DNA of 64,000 nt from Paenibacillus_AR mesotrionivorans (GCF_046098205.1 NZ_JBJURJ010000005.1:310001-374000), one strand, 5' to 3'; shown: positions 41,552 through 50,865, counted from the stretch's first letter. Notes: generated by a model from the sequence alone, not told the origin. A program made the numbers and translations.

Positions 41552-43022
41552 CTGGCTTGTATTACCCTTGTTATTGCCTCTGTTCACCGCTGTGGCCCTG
41601 ATTTTCCTGAAGGAGCGGATCCGGCTGCAGCGGGCTATCAGCCTCGCAAGCGCTCTGGTGAATATTGGGATTACGGCGGGGTTGGTGTACCAGGTCTGGC
41701 AAAACGGGATTCAAACCCTGTTTATGGGCGGCTGGCTGCCTCCATACGGCATTGTGTTTACGGCAGATATGCTGGCCGCCCTGCTGGTGCTCAGCACGGC
41801 AGTGGTCAGCGCCGCCTGTCTGGTGTATTCCTTCGGCAGTATCGGGGAGGAGCGGGAACGGAACTATTTTTATCCGTTCTTTCAATTTTTGCTGGCGGGT
41901 GTGTCCGGCTCTTTCCTCACGGGGGATATCTTCAATCTGTTTGTCTGCTTCGAGGTGATGCTCATCGCCTCCTATGCCCTGATCGTCCTGGGCGGAACCA
42001 AGCAGCAGCTGCGGGAAACCCTGAAATATATCCTGATCAACATCGTCTCCTCCACCCTGTTTGTGGCTTCCGTGGCGTATCTGTATGCGGCGACGGGGAC
42101 CTTGAACATGGCCCATCTGTCGGTCCGTATCGCAGAGGCTGGCCCGGGGGGTGTGCTGACGGTGGTGAGCGTATTGTTCCTTATCGTGTTTTCCCTGAAG
42201 GCGGGACTTTTCCTGTTCTTCTGGCTGCCCGGCTCTTACGGGGCGCCGCCTGCAGCCATCGGAGCCTTGTTCGGAGCGCTGTTGACCAAGGTCGGGCTGT
42301 ATGCCCTCATTCGGACATTTACTCTGATGTTCTATCAGGAAACGTTAAGCAGCCACACCTTGATGGGCTGGATGGGAGCGGCCACTATGATCCTGGGCGC
42401 CGCGGGCGCCGTTGCTTACCGGGATGTCCCGCGGATTATGAATTACAATGTGCTCATCAGCATCGGCTTTACCGCCTTCGGCATTGCAGTGGCCAATGGG
42501 GATGCCTTAAACGGAGTGGTGCTGTATCTGATGCACGATATGGTCGCCAAAGCCCTGATGTTTATGCTTGGGGGGATGATCATCCAGGCGGCGAGAACCG
42601 GACGGATTACCGAAATGGGCGGACTTATGCGCAAAAGGCCCCTGCTGGGCTGGATGTTCTTCATTCTGTCTTTGGCGGTGGCCGGTGTTCCGCCTTTAAG
42701 CGGTTTTGCGGGTAAACTCCTGATCCTCCGCGGCGGCCTGGACGCCGGCATGTATCTGTTCACCGCCATAAGCCTGGCCACCAGCCTCATCGTGCTGTAC
42801 TCCATGCTGCGAATTTTCATGTTTGCCTTCTGGGGGGAGGAGAAAACACCCATCCCCGCCAAGCCTCAAAACCAGACGGCCATGACGGTTGCTGCGGTCA
42901 GTCTGTTCTGCCTGATTATTCTGATGGGCATCGGCTCCGAATGGCTGTATGCGTTGGCCTCCCGGGCAGGGGATATCCTTCTTCAGCCGGAGCTATATAT
43001 TGAAGCTGTATTAGGAGGGTAA
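41544..43022 (+). CDS. mrpD: MrpD subunit of the Na+/H+ antiporter
   Basis: A 492-residue membrane protein of the proton-translocating NuoM/NuoN-like family with about 14 helices. Landmarks are FNLFVCFEVMLIASYALIVLGG with a conserved Glu, FFWLPGSYGAPPAAIGALFGA with a lysine-containing helix preceding it, and VLYLMHDMVAKALMFML. MrpD and MrpA contain the core ion channels of the complex. The ATG overlaps the end of mrpC, and mrpE follows after five bases. Confidence 0.93.
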   Translation: MNNWLVLPLLLPLFTAVALIFLKERIRLQRAISLASALVNIGITAGLVYQVWQNGIQTLFMGGWLPPYGIVFTADMLAALLVLSTAVVSAACLVYSFGSIGEERERNYFYPFFQFLLAGVSGSFLTGDIFNLFVCFEVMLIASYALIVLGGTKQQLRETLKYILINIVSSTLFVASVAYLYAATGTLNMAHLSVRIAEAGPGGVLTVVSVLFLIVFSLKAGLFLFFWLPGSYGAPPAAIGALFGALLTKVGLYALIRTFTLMFYQETLSSHTLMGWMGAATMILGAAGAVAYRDVPRIMNYNVLISIGFTAFGIAVANGDALNGVVLYLMHDMVAKALMFMLGGMIIQAARTGRITEMGGLMRKRPLLGWMFFILSLAVAGVPPLSGFAGKLLILRGGLDAGMYLFTAISLATSLIVLYSMLRIFMFAFWGEEKTPIPAKPQNQTAMTVAAVSLFCLIILMGIGSEWLYALASRAGDILLQPELYIEAVLGG

Positions 43023-43027
43023 CCAGC

Positions 43028-43507
43028 ATGGGCTCACAATTTAGTTTGAATATCGTGATTGCGGTTGTGTGGATGTTTTTGTTTAATGAGATGTCCGCTC
43101 TGCAATTTTTCATCGGCTTCACAGTAGGTGCCCTGATCATTCTGGCGCTGAGGCGCTTCCGGCCGGCGGGCTTTTATCTTACCCGGCTGTGGCCGGTGCT
43201 GAAGCTGCTGGGGATCTTCATCCGGGAGCTGTTCGTCTCCAGCCTCACCGTTGCGCGTCATTTGCTCCGGCCTAAGCTTGCGGTCCGCCCCGCCATTTTC
43301 GCTTATGAAACCACGCTTCGATCCGATTGGGAAATCACACTGTTGGCCTGCCTCATCTGTCTGACTCCGGGCACGTTGACTCTGGAGGTCTCACCGGACA
43401 AAAGCACGTTGTACATCCATGCTATGGACATGGGGGATGTGGACGAAGCCGTTGACCAAATCAGAAGCACATTCGAAAAAGCCATTATGGAGGTGACCCG
43501 GCCTTGA
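43028..43507 (+). CDS. mrpE: MrpE subunit of the Na+/H+ antiporter
   Basis: A 159-residue membrane protein with N-terminal helices and a cytoplasmic C-terminus containing LIALLACLICLTPGTLTLEVS-like sequence (here LLACLICLTPGTLTLEVSPD) and a Lys/Asp-rich tail. GGAGGG precedes the ATG. It matches the usual mrpD-mrpE-mrpF order and supports assembly of the complex. Confidence 0.9.
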   Translation: MGSQFSLNIVIAVVWMFLFNEMSALQFFIGFTVGALIILALRRFRPAGFYLTRLWPVLKLLGIFIRELFVSSLTVARHLLRPKLAVRPAIFAYETTLRSDWEITLLACLICLTPGTLTLEVSPDKSTLYIHAMDMGDVDEAVDQIRSTFEKAIMEVTRP

Positions 43508-43797
43508 CCGATTTCCTGCTGCTTGTTTCGCTTTCGATTCTGTCCTTGGCCATACTGGGCTGCACCTACCGCTTGATCAAGGGACCGTCCATGCCGGATC
43601 GGATTGCCGCGCTGGATGCCATTGGCATTAATCTGTTGGCGATTATCGCTATCGTCAGCCTTTTACTGGACACCCAGGTGTTCATCGACATTATTCTGGT
43701 TATCGGCATTCTTACGTTTATCGGGACCACAGCGTTTGCCAGATATATTGAAAGAGGGATGGTGATGGAGAGTGGAGATGATAACGAGAGGAATTGA
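43504..43797 (+). CDS. mrpF: MrpF subunit of the Na+/H+ antiporter
   Basis: A 97-residue protein with three hydrophobic helices and the family motif RLIKGPSMPDRIAALDAIGI. The TTG start overlaps the stop codon of mrpE (CCTTGA), so it is translationally coupled. Its end overlaps mrpG by 26 bases. Confidence 0.92.
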   Translation: MTDFLLLVSLSILSLAILGCTYRLIKGPSMPDRIAALDAIGINLLAIIAIVSLLLDTQVFIDIILVIGILTFIGTTAFARYIERGMVMESGDDNERN

Positions 43798-44173
43798 GCT
43801 GTTGGCTCTGGTGATTATCTTGATCGGGGCCTTGTTCGGTGCGTTAGGCGCCTTCGGGCTGATCCGGCTGCCGGATGTGTATCTCCGGTCCCATGCCGCC
43901 ACCAAAAGTGCTACCTTAGGAGTGCTGTTGGTGCTGGCCGGCGTATTCGTGTACCTTTTGATTAAGGATGGCCATGTCAGCATCAAGCTGCTTCTGGGGA
44001 TCGTATTCGTGTTTATCACCTCGCCGGTGGCGGGGCATCTTAATGGGCGGGCCGCTTACCGTTCGGGTGTGCCTCTTGACCAAAGCACCGTGAGAGACGA
44101 CTTGAAGCGGGCAGATAGTAACGGGATTCCAGGAGATATCGGGAACGGTGGGGAAGTTGTGAGGGAGCGGTAA
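43772..44173 (+). CDS. mrpG: MrpG subunit of the Na+/H+ antiporter
   Basis: A 133-residue protein with three hydrophobic helices and the family stretch GALGAFGLIRLPDVYLRSHAATKSATLG. The hydrophilic tail after about residue 100 is slightly longer than usual. It closes the operon and is followed by a four-unit repeat element. Confidence 0.92.
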   Translation: MEMITRGIELLALVIILIGALFGALGAFGLIRLPDVYLRSHAATKSATLGVLLVLAGVFVYLLIKDGHVSIKLLLGIVFVFITSPVAGHLNGRAAYRSGVPLDQSTVRDDLKRADSNGIPGDIGNGGEVVRER

Positions 44174-44186
44174 TGCCGGAGAAACG

Positions 44187-44371
44187 CTAACGAATCTGTG
44201 CCACGCTATTGGGCTGCAATAGAGCCTATTTGAATTCTAACGAACCCTGGCCACGCTATTGGTCCGAAGGAGCGCCGAAATGGCCTCTAAACCGGAGAAT
44301 AGCGTGGCTCAGATTCGTTAGATTTTTGTGCATGCCTTTTTTCACAGAATAGCGTGGCTGAGATTCGCTAG
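44187..44371. repeat. Four-unit inverted element, copy 3 (CTAACGAAnCT type)
   Basis: Direct units start at 44187 and 44237 (CTAACGAATCTGTGCCAC and CTAACGAACCCTGGCCAC, both continuing into GCTATT). Inverted units end at 44321 and 44371 (complements of CTAACGAATCTGAGCCAC and CTAGCGAATCTCAGCCAC). Spacing is 50, then a 35-bp centre, then 50, matching the copies at 9763 and 10224. The inner inverted unit is followed by ATTTTTG, so the inner pair could act as a terminator for mrpG. It sits between convergent mrpG and an MFS gene. Confidence 0.87.
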
Positions 44372-44415
44372 AAAGAAAGCCCCCAAACTGGCTTCGCCGA
44401 TTCAGAGGCCTCTAA

Positions 44416-45645
44416 TCAAACCGTACGATTCCGGGAAGCCCCCCAGCCGCACAGAAACATCAAGCCTGTGACAACAAGCAAAAGTAAAAGCGGGATGCTC
44501 CAGCCCCCGGTTACATCGTGAAGCCACCCAAACAGGGTCGGTCCGCTTGCGGCTAACAGGTACCCCACCGCTTGGGACATGCCGGACAAGGAAGCCGCAT
44601 CCTGGGCATCCTTCGTCCGCAGCGTAAGGAAAATCATGGCCAAGGCAAAGGAGGTTCCTCCGCCGATGCCGAGGAAGATGATCCACAGCGGAATGAGCGT
44701 GTTGCCGCCCAGGTCCAGGTACAGTCCGCCTAATGAAGCGAGCATTAATACCGCCATGATAGCCACCAAGAGACGCTGGTTTTTCATACGGCCTGCAAGG
44801 ATCGGCACCAGGAAGGTGACCGGCAATTGGGATAGCTGCAGCAGGGAGATCATCCAGCCTGCACTGCTGTCGCTTAACCCCCGGCTGACCAGTAAATCGG
44901 GGAACCACGAAATGGTTACATAGAAAACCAGAGATTGCATTCCCATAAAAAGAGCCACCGTCCATGCCAGCGGTGAACGCCACAAGCTTCTCCGCTTCAC
45001 CGCCCCCGGCATCAATCCGGATGCCCCACGGCCGGACCGGATTTGAAGGAACCAGAACAGCGCCGAAATGGGAACAAGCACTCCCCATATACCTAATGCG
45101 CCATTCCAGCCCAGACTACGAGACAGCGGGACACTTGTCCCGGATGCCAACGCCCCGCATAAATTCATGCTTACCGTATAAACACCGGTCATAATCCCGA
45201 CCTGCAGGGGGAAATCCCGCTTCACCAGACTGGGGAGCAGCACATTGAATACCGCAATGGCCAATCCGATCAAAACCGTGCCTCCAATTAAGGGAACGGT
45301 GGCAGGCATCAGGCGGACGGCAAAACCGGCCATCAGCACAAACAAGGAATACAGCAGAACCTTTTCCAATCCAAAACGCCGGGACAGTCCCGGGGCAAAC
45401 GGAGACAGCGCACAAAAGGCCAGCAGGGGCAAGGCGGTGATCAAGCCTGCCACTGTATTCGTTAATCCAAGCGCTTCGCGAATGGAGGATAACAGCGGGC
45501 CCACAGAAGTAATGGGGGAGCGCATGGTCAGAGAAATCAGAATAATGCCGATCACGATTGTCCATCCCGAAGTCATGGACAGCTTTTTTTCTCCCGGCAA
45601 GGAGCTGCTGGATGTCATCTTGCCCATGTTGCCTTGCATACTCAT
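44416..45645 (-). CDS. MFS transporter, CynX/NimT-like
   Basis: A 409-residue protein with about 12 membrane helices and the MFS profile (LTMRSPITSVGPLLSSIREALGL, RRFGLEKVLLYSLFVLMAG). The opening segment resembles CynX/NimT-type transporters of nitroimidazole and cyanate. The ATG overlaps the end of the GntR gene (ATGA), with GGAG upstream. It is probably in the same transcript as ade and gntR; a purine or related metabolite would fit but cannot be proven. Confidence 0.82.
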   Translation of the reverse strand: MSMQGNMGKMTSSSSLPGEKKLSMTSGWTIVIGIILISLTMRSPITSVGPLLSSIREALGLTNTVAGLITALPLLAFCALSPFAPGLSRRFGLEKVLLYSLFVLMAGFAVRLMPATVPLIGGTVLIGLAIAVFNVLLPSLVKRDFPLQVGIMTGVYTVSMNLCGALASGTSVPLSRSLGWNGALGIWGVLVPISALFWFLQIRSGRGASGLMPGAVKRRSLWRSPLAWTVALFMGMQSLVFYVTISWFPDLLVSRGLSDSSAGWMISLLQLSQLPVTFLVPILAGRMKNQRLLVAIMAVLMLASLGGLYLDLGGNTLIPLWIIFLGIGGGTSFALAMIFLTLRTKDAQDAASLSGMSQAVGYLLAASGPTLFGWLHDVTGGWSIPLLLLLVVTGLMFLCGWGASRNRTV

Positions 45646-46334
45646 GAACGGTCTCCTTCTTCAATTGAGATGAAAGTTTTGGATTCCAAAATATAACGCT
45701 GAACCGCCGCTACGGCCTGGTTGCTGTCCTGTGCCACAACCCCCTCCACCAGCTGCCGGTGGATCTCGATGAACATTGGCTTGACCTCACTGCGGGTCAG
45801 GCTTGCAATGGAATCATGCAGCGCTTCTACAATATGGTCGTACAATTCAATCAGGATGTTATTGTGGGACGCCTGAAGAATCATCTGGTGAAGACGGATA
45901 TCCTCCGTCACATACGCATCCAGATCGCCGAGCTTCGCGGCCGTTTCCCAGCGTTCGAAATGAAGCAGCAATTCCCGGGCTTCATCCTCCGTCCTGCGTT
46001 GGGCAGCCAAAAAAGCCCCCTCCCGTTCCAGCGCATGCCGGACCTCTAAAGTATCCATCGTATCGGTGCGGACAATACGCTTCTGCAGCACGGCTCCCAG
46101 GGCACTTGACGAACAGACATAGGTGCCGTCGCCTTGTCTGGTCTTTAATAACCCCGCATGGGTTAACGCCCGGATGGCCTCCCGCAAGGTATTGCGGCTG
46201 ACATTCAAGTCCGCCATCAGTTCAGACTCAGCCGGGATGCGCATTCCTACCGCCCATTGGCCCGATTCGATCAGTCCTTCGATCTGTAGGGCGACTTGCT
46301 CTACCAGTGTCAGCCGCTTGGTTTTTTGAAGCAT
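45642..46334 (-). CDS. GntR-family (FadR type) repressor
   Basis: About 230 residues. The winged helix-turn-helix is at about 5-70 (LMADLNVSRNTLREAIRALTHAGLLKTRQGDGTYV) and the C-terminal FCD ligand-binding domain includes EVRHALEREGAFLAAQRRTEDEA and HQMILQASHNNILIELYDHI. ATG at 46334 has GGGGGGAG upstream. It lies between adenine deaminase and the MFS transporter gene, so it probably regulates transport. Confidence 0.87.
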   Translation of the reverse strand: MLQKTKRLTLVEQVALQIEGLIESGQWAVGMRIPAESELMADLNVSRNTLREAIRALTHAGLLKTRQGDGTYVCSSSALGAVLQKRIVRTDTMDTLEVRHALEREGAFLAAQRRTEDEARELLLHFERWETAAKLGDLDAYVTEDIRLHQMILQASHNNILIELYDHIVEALHDSIASLTRSEVKPMFIEIHRQLVEGVVAQDSNQAVAAVQRYILESKTFISIEEGDRS

Positions 46335-46352
46335 AGGCACTCCCCCCATTCC

Positions 46353-46364
46353 AGACACCTGTCT
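46353..46364 (-). promoter_or_regulatory. Possible FadR-type operator
   Basis: AGACACCTGTCT is a palindrome with 5-bp arms and a 2-bp centre, about 20 bases upstream of the gntR start, between adenine deaminase and gntR. Small palindromes are usual targets of this regulator subfamily. Confidence 0.4.
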
Positions 46365-46389
46365 AAACGTAGGATGTTTGGTTTATTGG

Positions 46390-48135
46390 CTATATTAACA
46401 CATCAATATGTGAAAAGGAAGCAAATTCGAATAAACCCTTATCGGTTAATTTCAGCTCGGGAATAACGGGAAGCGTCAGGAACGCCAGCGCCAAAAAAGG
46501 ATTAAAGGCTTTGGGCGAACCGATATGGGCCAGTCCTTCATGTAAAGCATGCAGCGATTTATTAACAGACATATAATCCCGGTCCGACATTAGTCCTGCA
46601 ACAGGAAGAGCCAATGAGGCCACAACCTCCTCCCCATCCACTACCACCAATCCTCCGTTCATCTCCTTCACATGCCGGATAGCCGCCAATATCTCCTGAT
46701 CCGAGGTGCCGACCGCCACAATATTATGGGAATCATGCGCCACCGTACTGGCGATTGCCCCCCGTTTTAGCTGAAATCCCTTCACAATAGCCGCTCCGAT
46801 ATTTCCGGTAGCATGATGCCGTTCCACCACGATTATTTTCAACAGGTCGCGTTCAATGGAAGGCTGAAAAGTACCTTTATGGATATCAACATGCTCCTTA
46901 AGGTGACGGGTAACCAGGCTGTTAGGTATCAGCCCAATCACATTGCACAATGTGGATGTCAGCGGAATTTGCAGGTCGCTTAGTGCCACTTCCTTAGCGT
47001 TGATAGTGGGCAGAGACGGCCGGTCGGTATGAGCCGTTAATGCCGCAGGAAATTCGGTTTCCACCAGCTGCCCCCGGTCCACGATACATCTTCCTTTTTT
47101 ATAAACCCGATGAATGGAAATGTCATTGAGGTTATCCAGCAGCAGCAGATCCGCCTGGTAACCGGGCGCAACAGCCCCTACATGGCGCAGTCCGAAGCAT
47201 TCGGCTGCATTCAGGGTAGCCATTTGAATGGCAGTAATGGGGTCTAATCCCTTGCCGATGGCCAGCCGGACAATATGGTCGACGCTACCTTCCTCAATTA
47301 AATCATCCAGGTGTTTGTCATCGGTCACGAACAGGCATCTCCGGGAATTCTGCGGGGTGACGGCGGGAAGCAGAGCCTCCAAATCCTTGGCTACAGTGCC
47401 TTCCCGGATCATCAGATACATCCCCAGCTCCAGACGGTCCTTGGCTTCGCGGCTGTTAATGCTCTCATGATCGGTGCGGATGCCTGCCGACAGATAGATA
47501 TTTAAGTCCTCCCGGCCGATGCCCGCGGCATGACCGTCAATGACACCACCGTTCCGCTGTGCCATACATAGCTTGTCCATCATTCCCTGATCCGCACGGG
47601 CAACAGCCGGAAAATCCATCACCTCCGCCAGACCCAGAACCCGGGGGTCCGCCATAAAGGGAGCAAGCTGCTCAGCCGCAAGCGTTGCTCCATTGCTCTC
47701 AAAGGACGTTGAGGGTACACAAGAGGGCAGCATAACGAAAATATCCATGGGCACTCCCGCGGCATCATCCAGCATGTATTGAATCCCCTTCTCCCCTGCC
47801 ACATTGGCAATTTCATGGGGATCGGTGATCACCGTGGTTACGCCGTGCTGAAGCACTACCTTGGCAAATTCACCCGGCAAAAGCATGGAGCTTTCGATAT
47901 GGATATGCCCGTCGATAAATCCCGGGACGATCATTTTTCCCCTGGCATCCATCACCTCATGGCCTTCATAGGAACCAATGCCCGCGATGATTCCATCCGC
48001 AATGGCAATGTCCCCTTCCATAAGCTCACCCGTAAACACATTTACGATAGTCCCTTGTTTGATCACCAAATCAGCGGGGATTTGTTTGCCTGCAACTTGA
48101 ATTCGTTTGGTTAATGCCGAGGGTTGATTGGACAT
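46390..48135 (-). CDS. ade: Adenine deaminase
   Basis: A 581-residue amidohydrolase that converts adenine to hypoxanthine and ammonia. The metal-binding motif is GFIDGHIHIESSM (near 72-84); GVTTVITDPHEIANVAG and GHAAGIGREDLNIYLSAGI are also typical. The C-terminal part includes HDSHNIVAVGTSDQEI. The total length fits the family. AGGAG precedes the ATG. An adenine riboswitch lies upstream, so the enzyme is induced by its own substrate. Confidence 0.94.
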   Translation of the reverse strand: MSNQPSALTKRIQVAGKQIPADLVIKQGTIVNVFTGELMEGDIAIADGIIAGIGSYEGHEVMDARGKMIVPGFIDGHIHIESSMLLPGEFAKVVLQHGVTTVITDPHEIANVAGEKGIQYMLDDAAGVPMDIFVMLPSCVPSTSFESNGATLAAEQLAPFMADPRVLGLAEVMDFPAVARADQGMMDKLCMAQRNGGVIDGHAAGIGREDLNIYLSAGIRTDHESINSREAKDRLELGMYLMIREGTVAKDLEALLPAVTPQNSRRCLFVTDDKHLDDLIEEGSVDHIVRLAIGKGLDPITAIQMATLNAAECFGLRHVGAVAPGYQADLLLLDNLNDISIHRVYKKGRCIVDRGQLVETEFPAALTAHTDRPSLPTINAKEVALSDLQIPLTSTLCNVIGLIPNSLVTRHLKEHVDIHKGTFQPSIERDLLKIIVVERHHATGNIGAAIVKGFQLKRGAIASTVAHDSHNIVAVGTSDQEILAAIRHVKEMNGGLVVVDGEEVVASLALPVAGLMSDRDYMSVNKSLHALHEGLAHIGSPKAFNPFLALAFLTLPVIPELKLTDKGLFEFASFSHIDVLI

Positions 48136-48176
48136 ACGATCTGCTCCTTTTATTGGAATTTCATATGTAGATAAAT

Positions 48177-48292
48177 AAAAAAATCCCGATTACAAATAAC
48201 ATACACACCACAGTGTGCATCTTACTGTAATCAGGATTTTACGGTTCCTGGTAGAGACCCTTATACCATATCTATAAGGTTATACGATGAAT
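48177..48292 (-). promoter_or_regulatory. Adenine riboswitch with overlapping terminator
   Basis: On the minus strand CATCGTATAA, the loops ATATGGTATAAGGGTCTCTACC and AACCGTAAAATCC, and CTGATTACAG match the purine aptamer, split here by loop. The discriminating base in GATTAC is T, as in adenine-binding members (C in guanine ones). The 3' strand AAATCCTGATTACA can instead pair with TGTAATCGGGATTT before a T-run (48177-48183), so adenine binding prevents termination: an ON switch like pbuE. Confidence 0.94.
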
Positions 48293-48314
48293 ATGGAATT
48301 TTTTACTTTTAGGA

Positions 48315-48343
48315 ATTATAACAGCCTCTTGACTGAAGTGCAA
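48315..48343 (-). promoter_or_regulatory. Promoter of the adenine riboswitch transcript
   Basis: On the minus strand TTGCAC (48338-48343) and TATAAT (48315-48320) are separated by 17 bases. The start point would fall about 15 bases upstream of the aptamer. Confidence 0.75.
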
Positions 48344-48400
48344 TAACGTTTTACGCAGTGAATAATCTGCCTGCTTTTGGCTGAAATTTCAGATATGCCG

Positions 48401-48455
48401 TTGACATTCTGAGCATACGGGAATATACTTCGGATATAACAAATGAATGATTGCT
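48401..48455 (+). promoter_or_regulatory. Promoter and probable ArsR-type operator of the metal ATPase gene
   Basis: TTGACA (48401-48406), a 17-base spacer and TATACT (48424-48429) form a strong promoter. Just after it AATGAATGATTGCTCATATG (about 48441-48460) is an imperfect palindrome resembling the sites of ArsR/SmtB-type metal sensors, in the position to block initiation. Confidence 0.6.
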
Positions 48456-48493
48456 CATATGTTTTAGTAATCATAAAAGAGAAGGTGACTATC

Positions 48494-50806
48494 ATGGAAC
48501 TGGCAAAAAAGGAGTTATTGCTGGAAGGTCTGGATTGCGCCAACTGTGCGATGAAAATTGAAAATGAAGTCAAAAAGATTAATGGAGTAACTTCCTGCAC
48601 GGTAAATTTTGCGACCACGATGATGCAGATTGAAACTGCCGCTGGCGACGAAGGTCCCGTAATGGAGGAAGCCATCAAACGGGTCAATAAGCTGGAGCCA
48701 CACATCAAGGTGAAGGAATTCAAGAAAAAGGTGTCCCGGGGTTCGGCCAGAGCCAGGCTTGAGGCAGCAGCAGCCCAAGATAGCGCAAGCGTTAGCCCGC
48801 ATAGCGGCCATTCCCACGGAGATGCATGCTGCAGCCATGATCATGCTGATCATGATCACAGCAATAAGCAAAACCACGGGCACGCGCATGAGCATGGACA
48901 TGATCATGAGGATGAAGACGACGGTCACGGCCATTCCCATGGGAATGAAAACACCACCAGAATGATAACCCGGCTGCTGACCTCCGGAGCCGTCCTCGCC
49001 GCCGGCATATTGGCTCCCGTTTCGGGACTGGCGGAATTGGCAATCTTCGTAGCGGCGTATGTCATTATCGGCGGAGACATCGTATGGCGGGCTCTCCGGA
49101 ACATTATCCGCGGCCGCGTGTTCGATGAGAACTTCCTGATGGCGATTGCGACAATCGGCGCCTTCGCCACCCGACAATATTCGGAAGGCGTAGCGGTTAT
49201 GCTGTTCTATCAGATCGGCGAGCTCTTCCAGGGCATTGCCGTGAACCGCTCCCGCAAATCCATCAAATCCTTGTTGGATATCCGCCCCGATTACGCCAAC
49301 CTGAAAAGCGGCAATGAGACCATCCGCGTTTCACCCGAGGAAGTAGAGATCGGAGATATCATTGTGGTCCGCCCCGGGGAAAAGGTTCCGCTGGATGGCC
49401 ATGTGGTGGAAGGTGCCTCCGCTATGGACACCTCCGCTCTGACTGGGGAATCCGTGCCGCGGGAGGTAGAGCCGGGCAGCGAGGTGCTGAGCGGCTTCAT
49501 TAATAAAAATGGCGTGCTGACCATTGAAGTAACGAAGGATTTTGGGGAATCCACTGTTTCGAAAATACTGGACCTGGTGCAAAATGCCAGCAGCAAAAAG
49601 GCGCCTACGGAGAATTTCATTACCAAGTTCGCCAGATACTATACCCCTGCCGTAGTTATTATCGCTCTTCTGCTGGCCCTTATTCCTCCCCTTGTTCTGG
49701 CGGATGCCAGCTTTAGTGATTGGATTTACCGGGCACTGGTGTTCCTTGTGATTTCGTGTCCCTGCGCGCTGGTGGTCTCCATTCCTCTTGGTTTCTTCGG
49801 GGGAATCGGCGCCGCCTCCAAAAACGGCATTCTGGTTAAGGGCAGCAACTATCTGGAGGCCCTCAATGATGTAAAATATGTGGTTTTTGACAAAACCGGC
49901 ACCCTCACCAAAGGTGCTTTTACGGTAACCGGCATCCACCCCGAAGGGGGCTTTACGGAAAATGAGCTGCTGGAGTATGCCGCCTTCGCCGAAATCCACT
50001 CCAGCCACCCTATTGCCGTATCCGTCCGGACTGCTTACGGCAAGGACATTCCGGAGACCGCCATTAAGGACTACAACGAAATCTCCGGACATGGCATCCG
50101 GGTGTTGGTGAACGGAAAAGAGGTTTTGGCGGGCAACGGCAAGCTGATGAAGGCTGAGCAGATAAGCTTTGGCCAGCCGGATGTGACGGGTACTCTGGTG
50201 CATGTGGCGGTAAATAAACAATATGCCGGTTACCTGGTGATCTCCGATGAGCCCAAGGCCGACTCGGCCAAAGCCATCCGTCAGCTCAAATCCATCGGCA
50301 TCAAACGCACCGTCATGCTGACGGGCGACGCCAAGCCTGTAGCGGAAGCCGTCGGGAAGCAGTTAGGTCTTGATGAAGTGCATGCTGAGCTTCTCCCCCA
50401 GCACAAGGTGGAGCAAATCGAACGTCTGGGACGGCTCAAGAGTCCCAAGGAGAAGATCGCCTTTATCGGCGACGGCATCAACGATACCCCCGTATTGGCT
50501 CAGGCCGATGTAGGGATTGCCATGGGCGGTCTGGGATCAGATGCAGCCATTGAAGCAGCCGACATCGTCATCATGACCGATGAACCCTCCAAGGTAGGAG
50601 AAGCTATCTACATCGCTAAACGGACCCGGACGATTGTCTGGCAGAATATTTTTTTCGCCATGGGTGTGAAGATTATCTTCCTAAGCCTCGGGGCCTTCGG
50701 AATCGCAACTATGTGGGAAGCCGTATTCGCCGACGTAGGGGTTACCCTCCTCGCAGTTCTGAATGCCATGCGGGTGATGAAGGTCAAATCCAATACCGCG
50801 GCTTAA
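48494..50806 (+). CDS. cadA: Zn2+/Cd2+-exporting P1B-type ATPase
   Basis: About 770 residues. An N-terminal metal-binding domain carries GLDCANC, followed by a His/Asp-rich linker (near 95-155). The CPx motif reads SCPCALVVSIP, the form of Zn/Cd/Pb exporters rather than copper ones. The phosphorylation site DKTGTLTKG, the HP of SHPIAV and the hinge GDGINDTPVLAQAD are intact. ATG at 48494 has GAAGG upstream; an ATG at 48443 has none. A convergent ArsR-family sensor completes a metal-resistance locus. Confidence 0.93.
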   Translation: MELAKKELLLEGLDCANCAMKIENEVKKINGVTSCTVNFATTMMQIETAAGDEGPVMEEAIKRVNKLEPHIKVKEFKKKVSRGSARARLEAAAAQDSASVSPHSGHSHGDACCSHDHADHDHSNKQNHGHAHEHGHDHEDEDDGHGHSHGNENTTRMITRLLTSGAVLAAGILAPVSGLAELAIFVAAYVIIGGDIVWRALRNIIRGRVFDENFLMAIATIGAFATRQYSEGVAVMLFYQIGELFQGIAVNRSRKSIKSLLDIRPDYANLKSGNETIRVSPEEVEIGDIIVVRPGEKVPLDGHVVEGASAMDTSALTGESVPREVEPGSEVLSGFINKNGVLTIEVTKDFGESTVSKILDLVQNASSKKAPTENFITKFARYYTPAVVIIALLLALIPPLVLADASFSDWIYRALVFLVISCPCALVVSIPLGFFGGIGAASKNGILVKGSNYLEALNDVKYVVFDKTGTLTKGAFTVTGIHPEGGFTENELLEYAAFAEIHSSHPIAVSVRTAYGKDIPETAIKDYNEISGHGIRVLVNGKEVLAGNGKLMKAEQISFGQPDVTGTLVHVAVNKQYAGYLVISDEPKADSAKAIRQLKSIGIKRTVMLTGDAKPVAEAVGKQLGLDEVHAELLPQHKVEQIERLGRLKSPKEKIAFIGDGINDTPVLAQADVGIAMGGLGSDAAIEAADIVIMTDEPSKVGEAIYIAKRTRTIVWQNIFFAMGVKIIFLSLGAFGIATMWEAVFADVGVTLLAVLNAMRVMKVKSNTAA

Positions 50807-50823
50807 CGGATCCACTCTTTAAC

Positions 50824-50860
50824 AAAAAGCAGCCACTCCACAAAGGAATGGCTGCTTTTC
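50824..50860. terminator. Bidirectional terminator between cadA and arsR
   Basis: AAAAAGCAGCCA (50824-50835) pairs with TGGCTGCTTTT (50849-50859) with an inner TCC/GGA extension. Both flanks are A/T rich, so it serves both convergent genes. Confidence 0.85.
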
Positions 50861-50865
50861 TGTTG

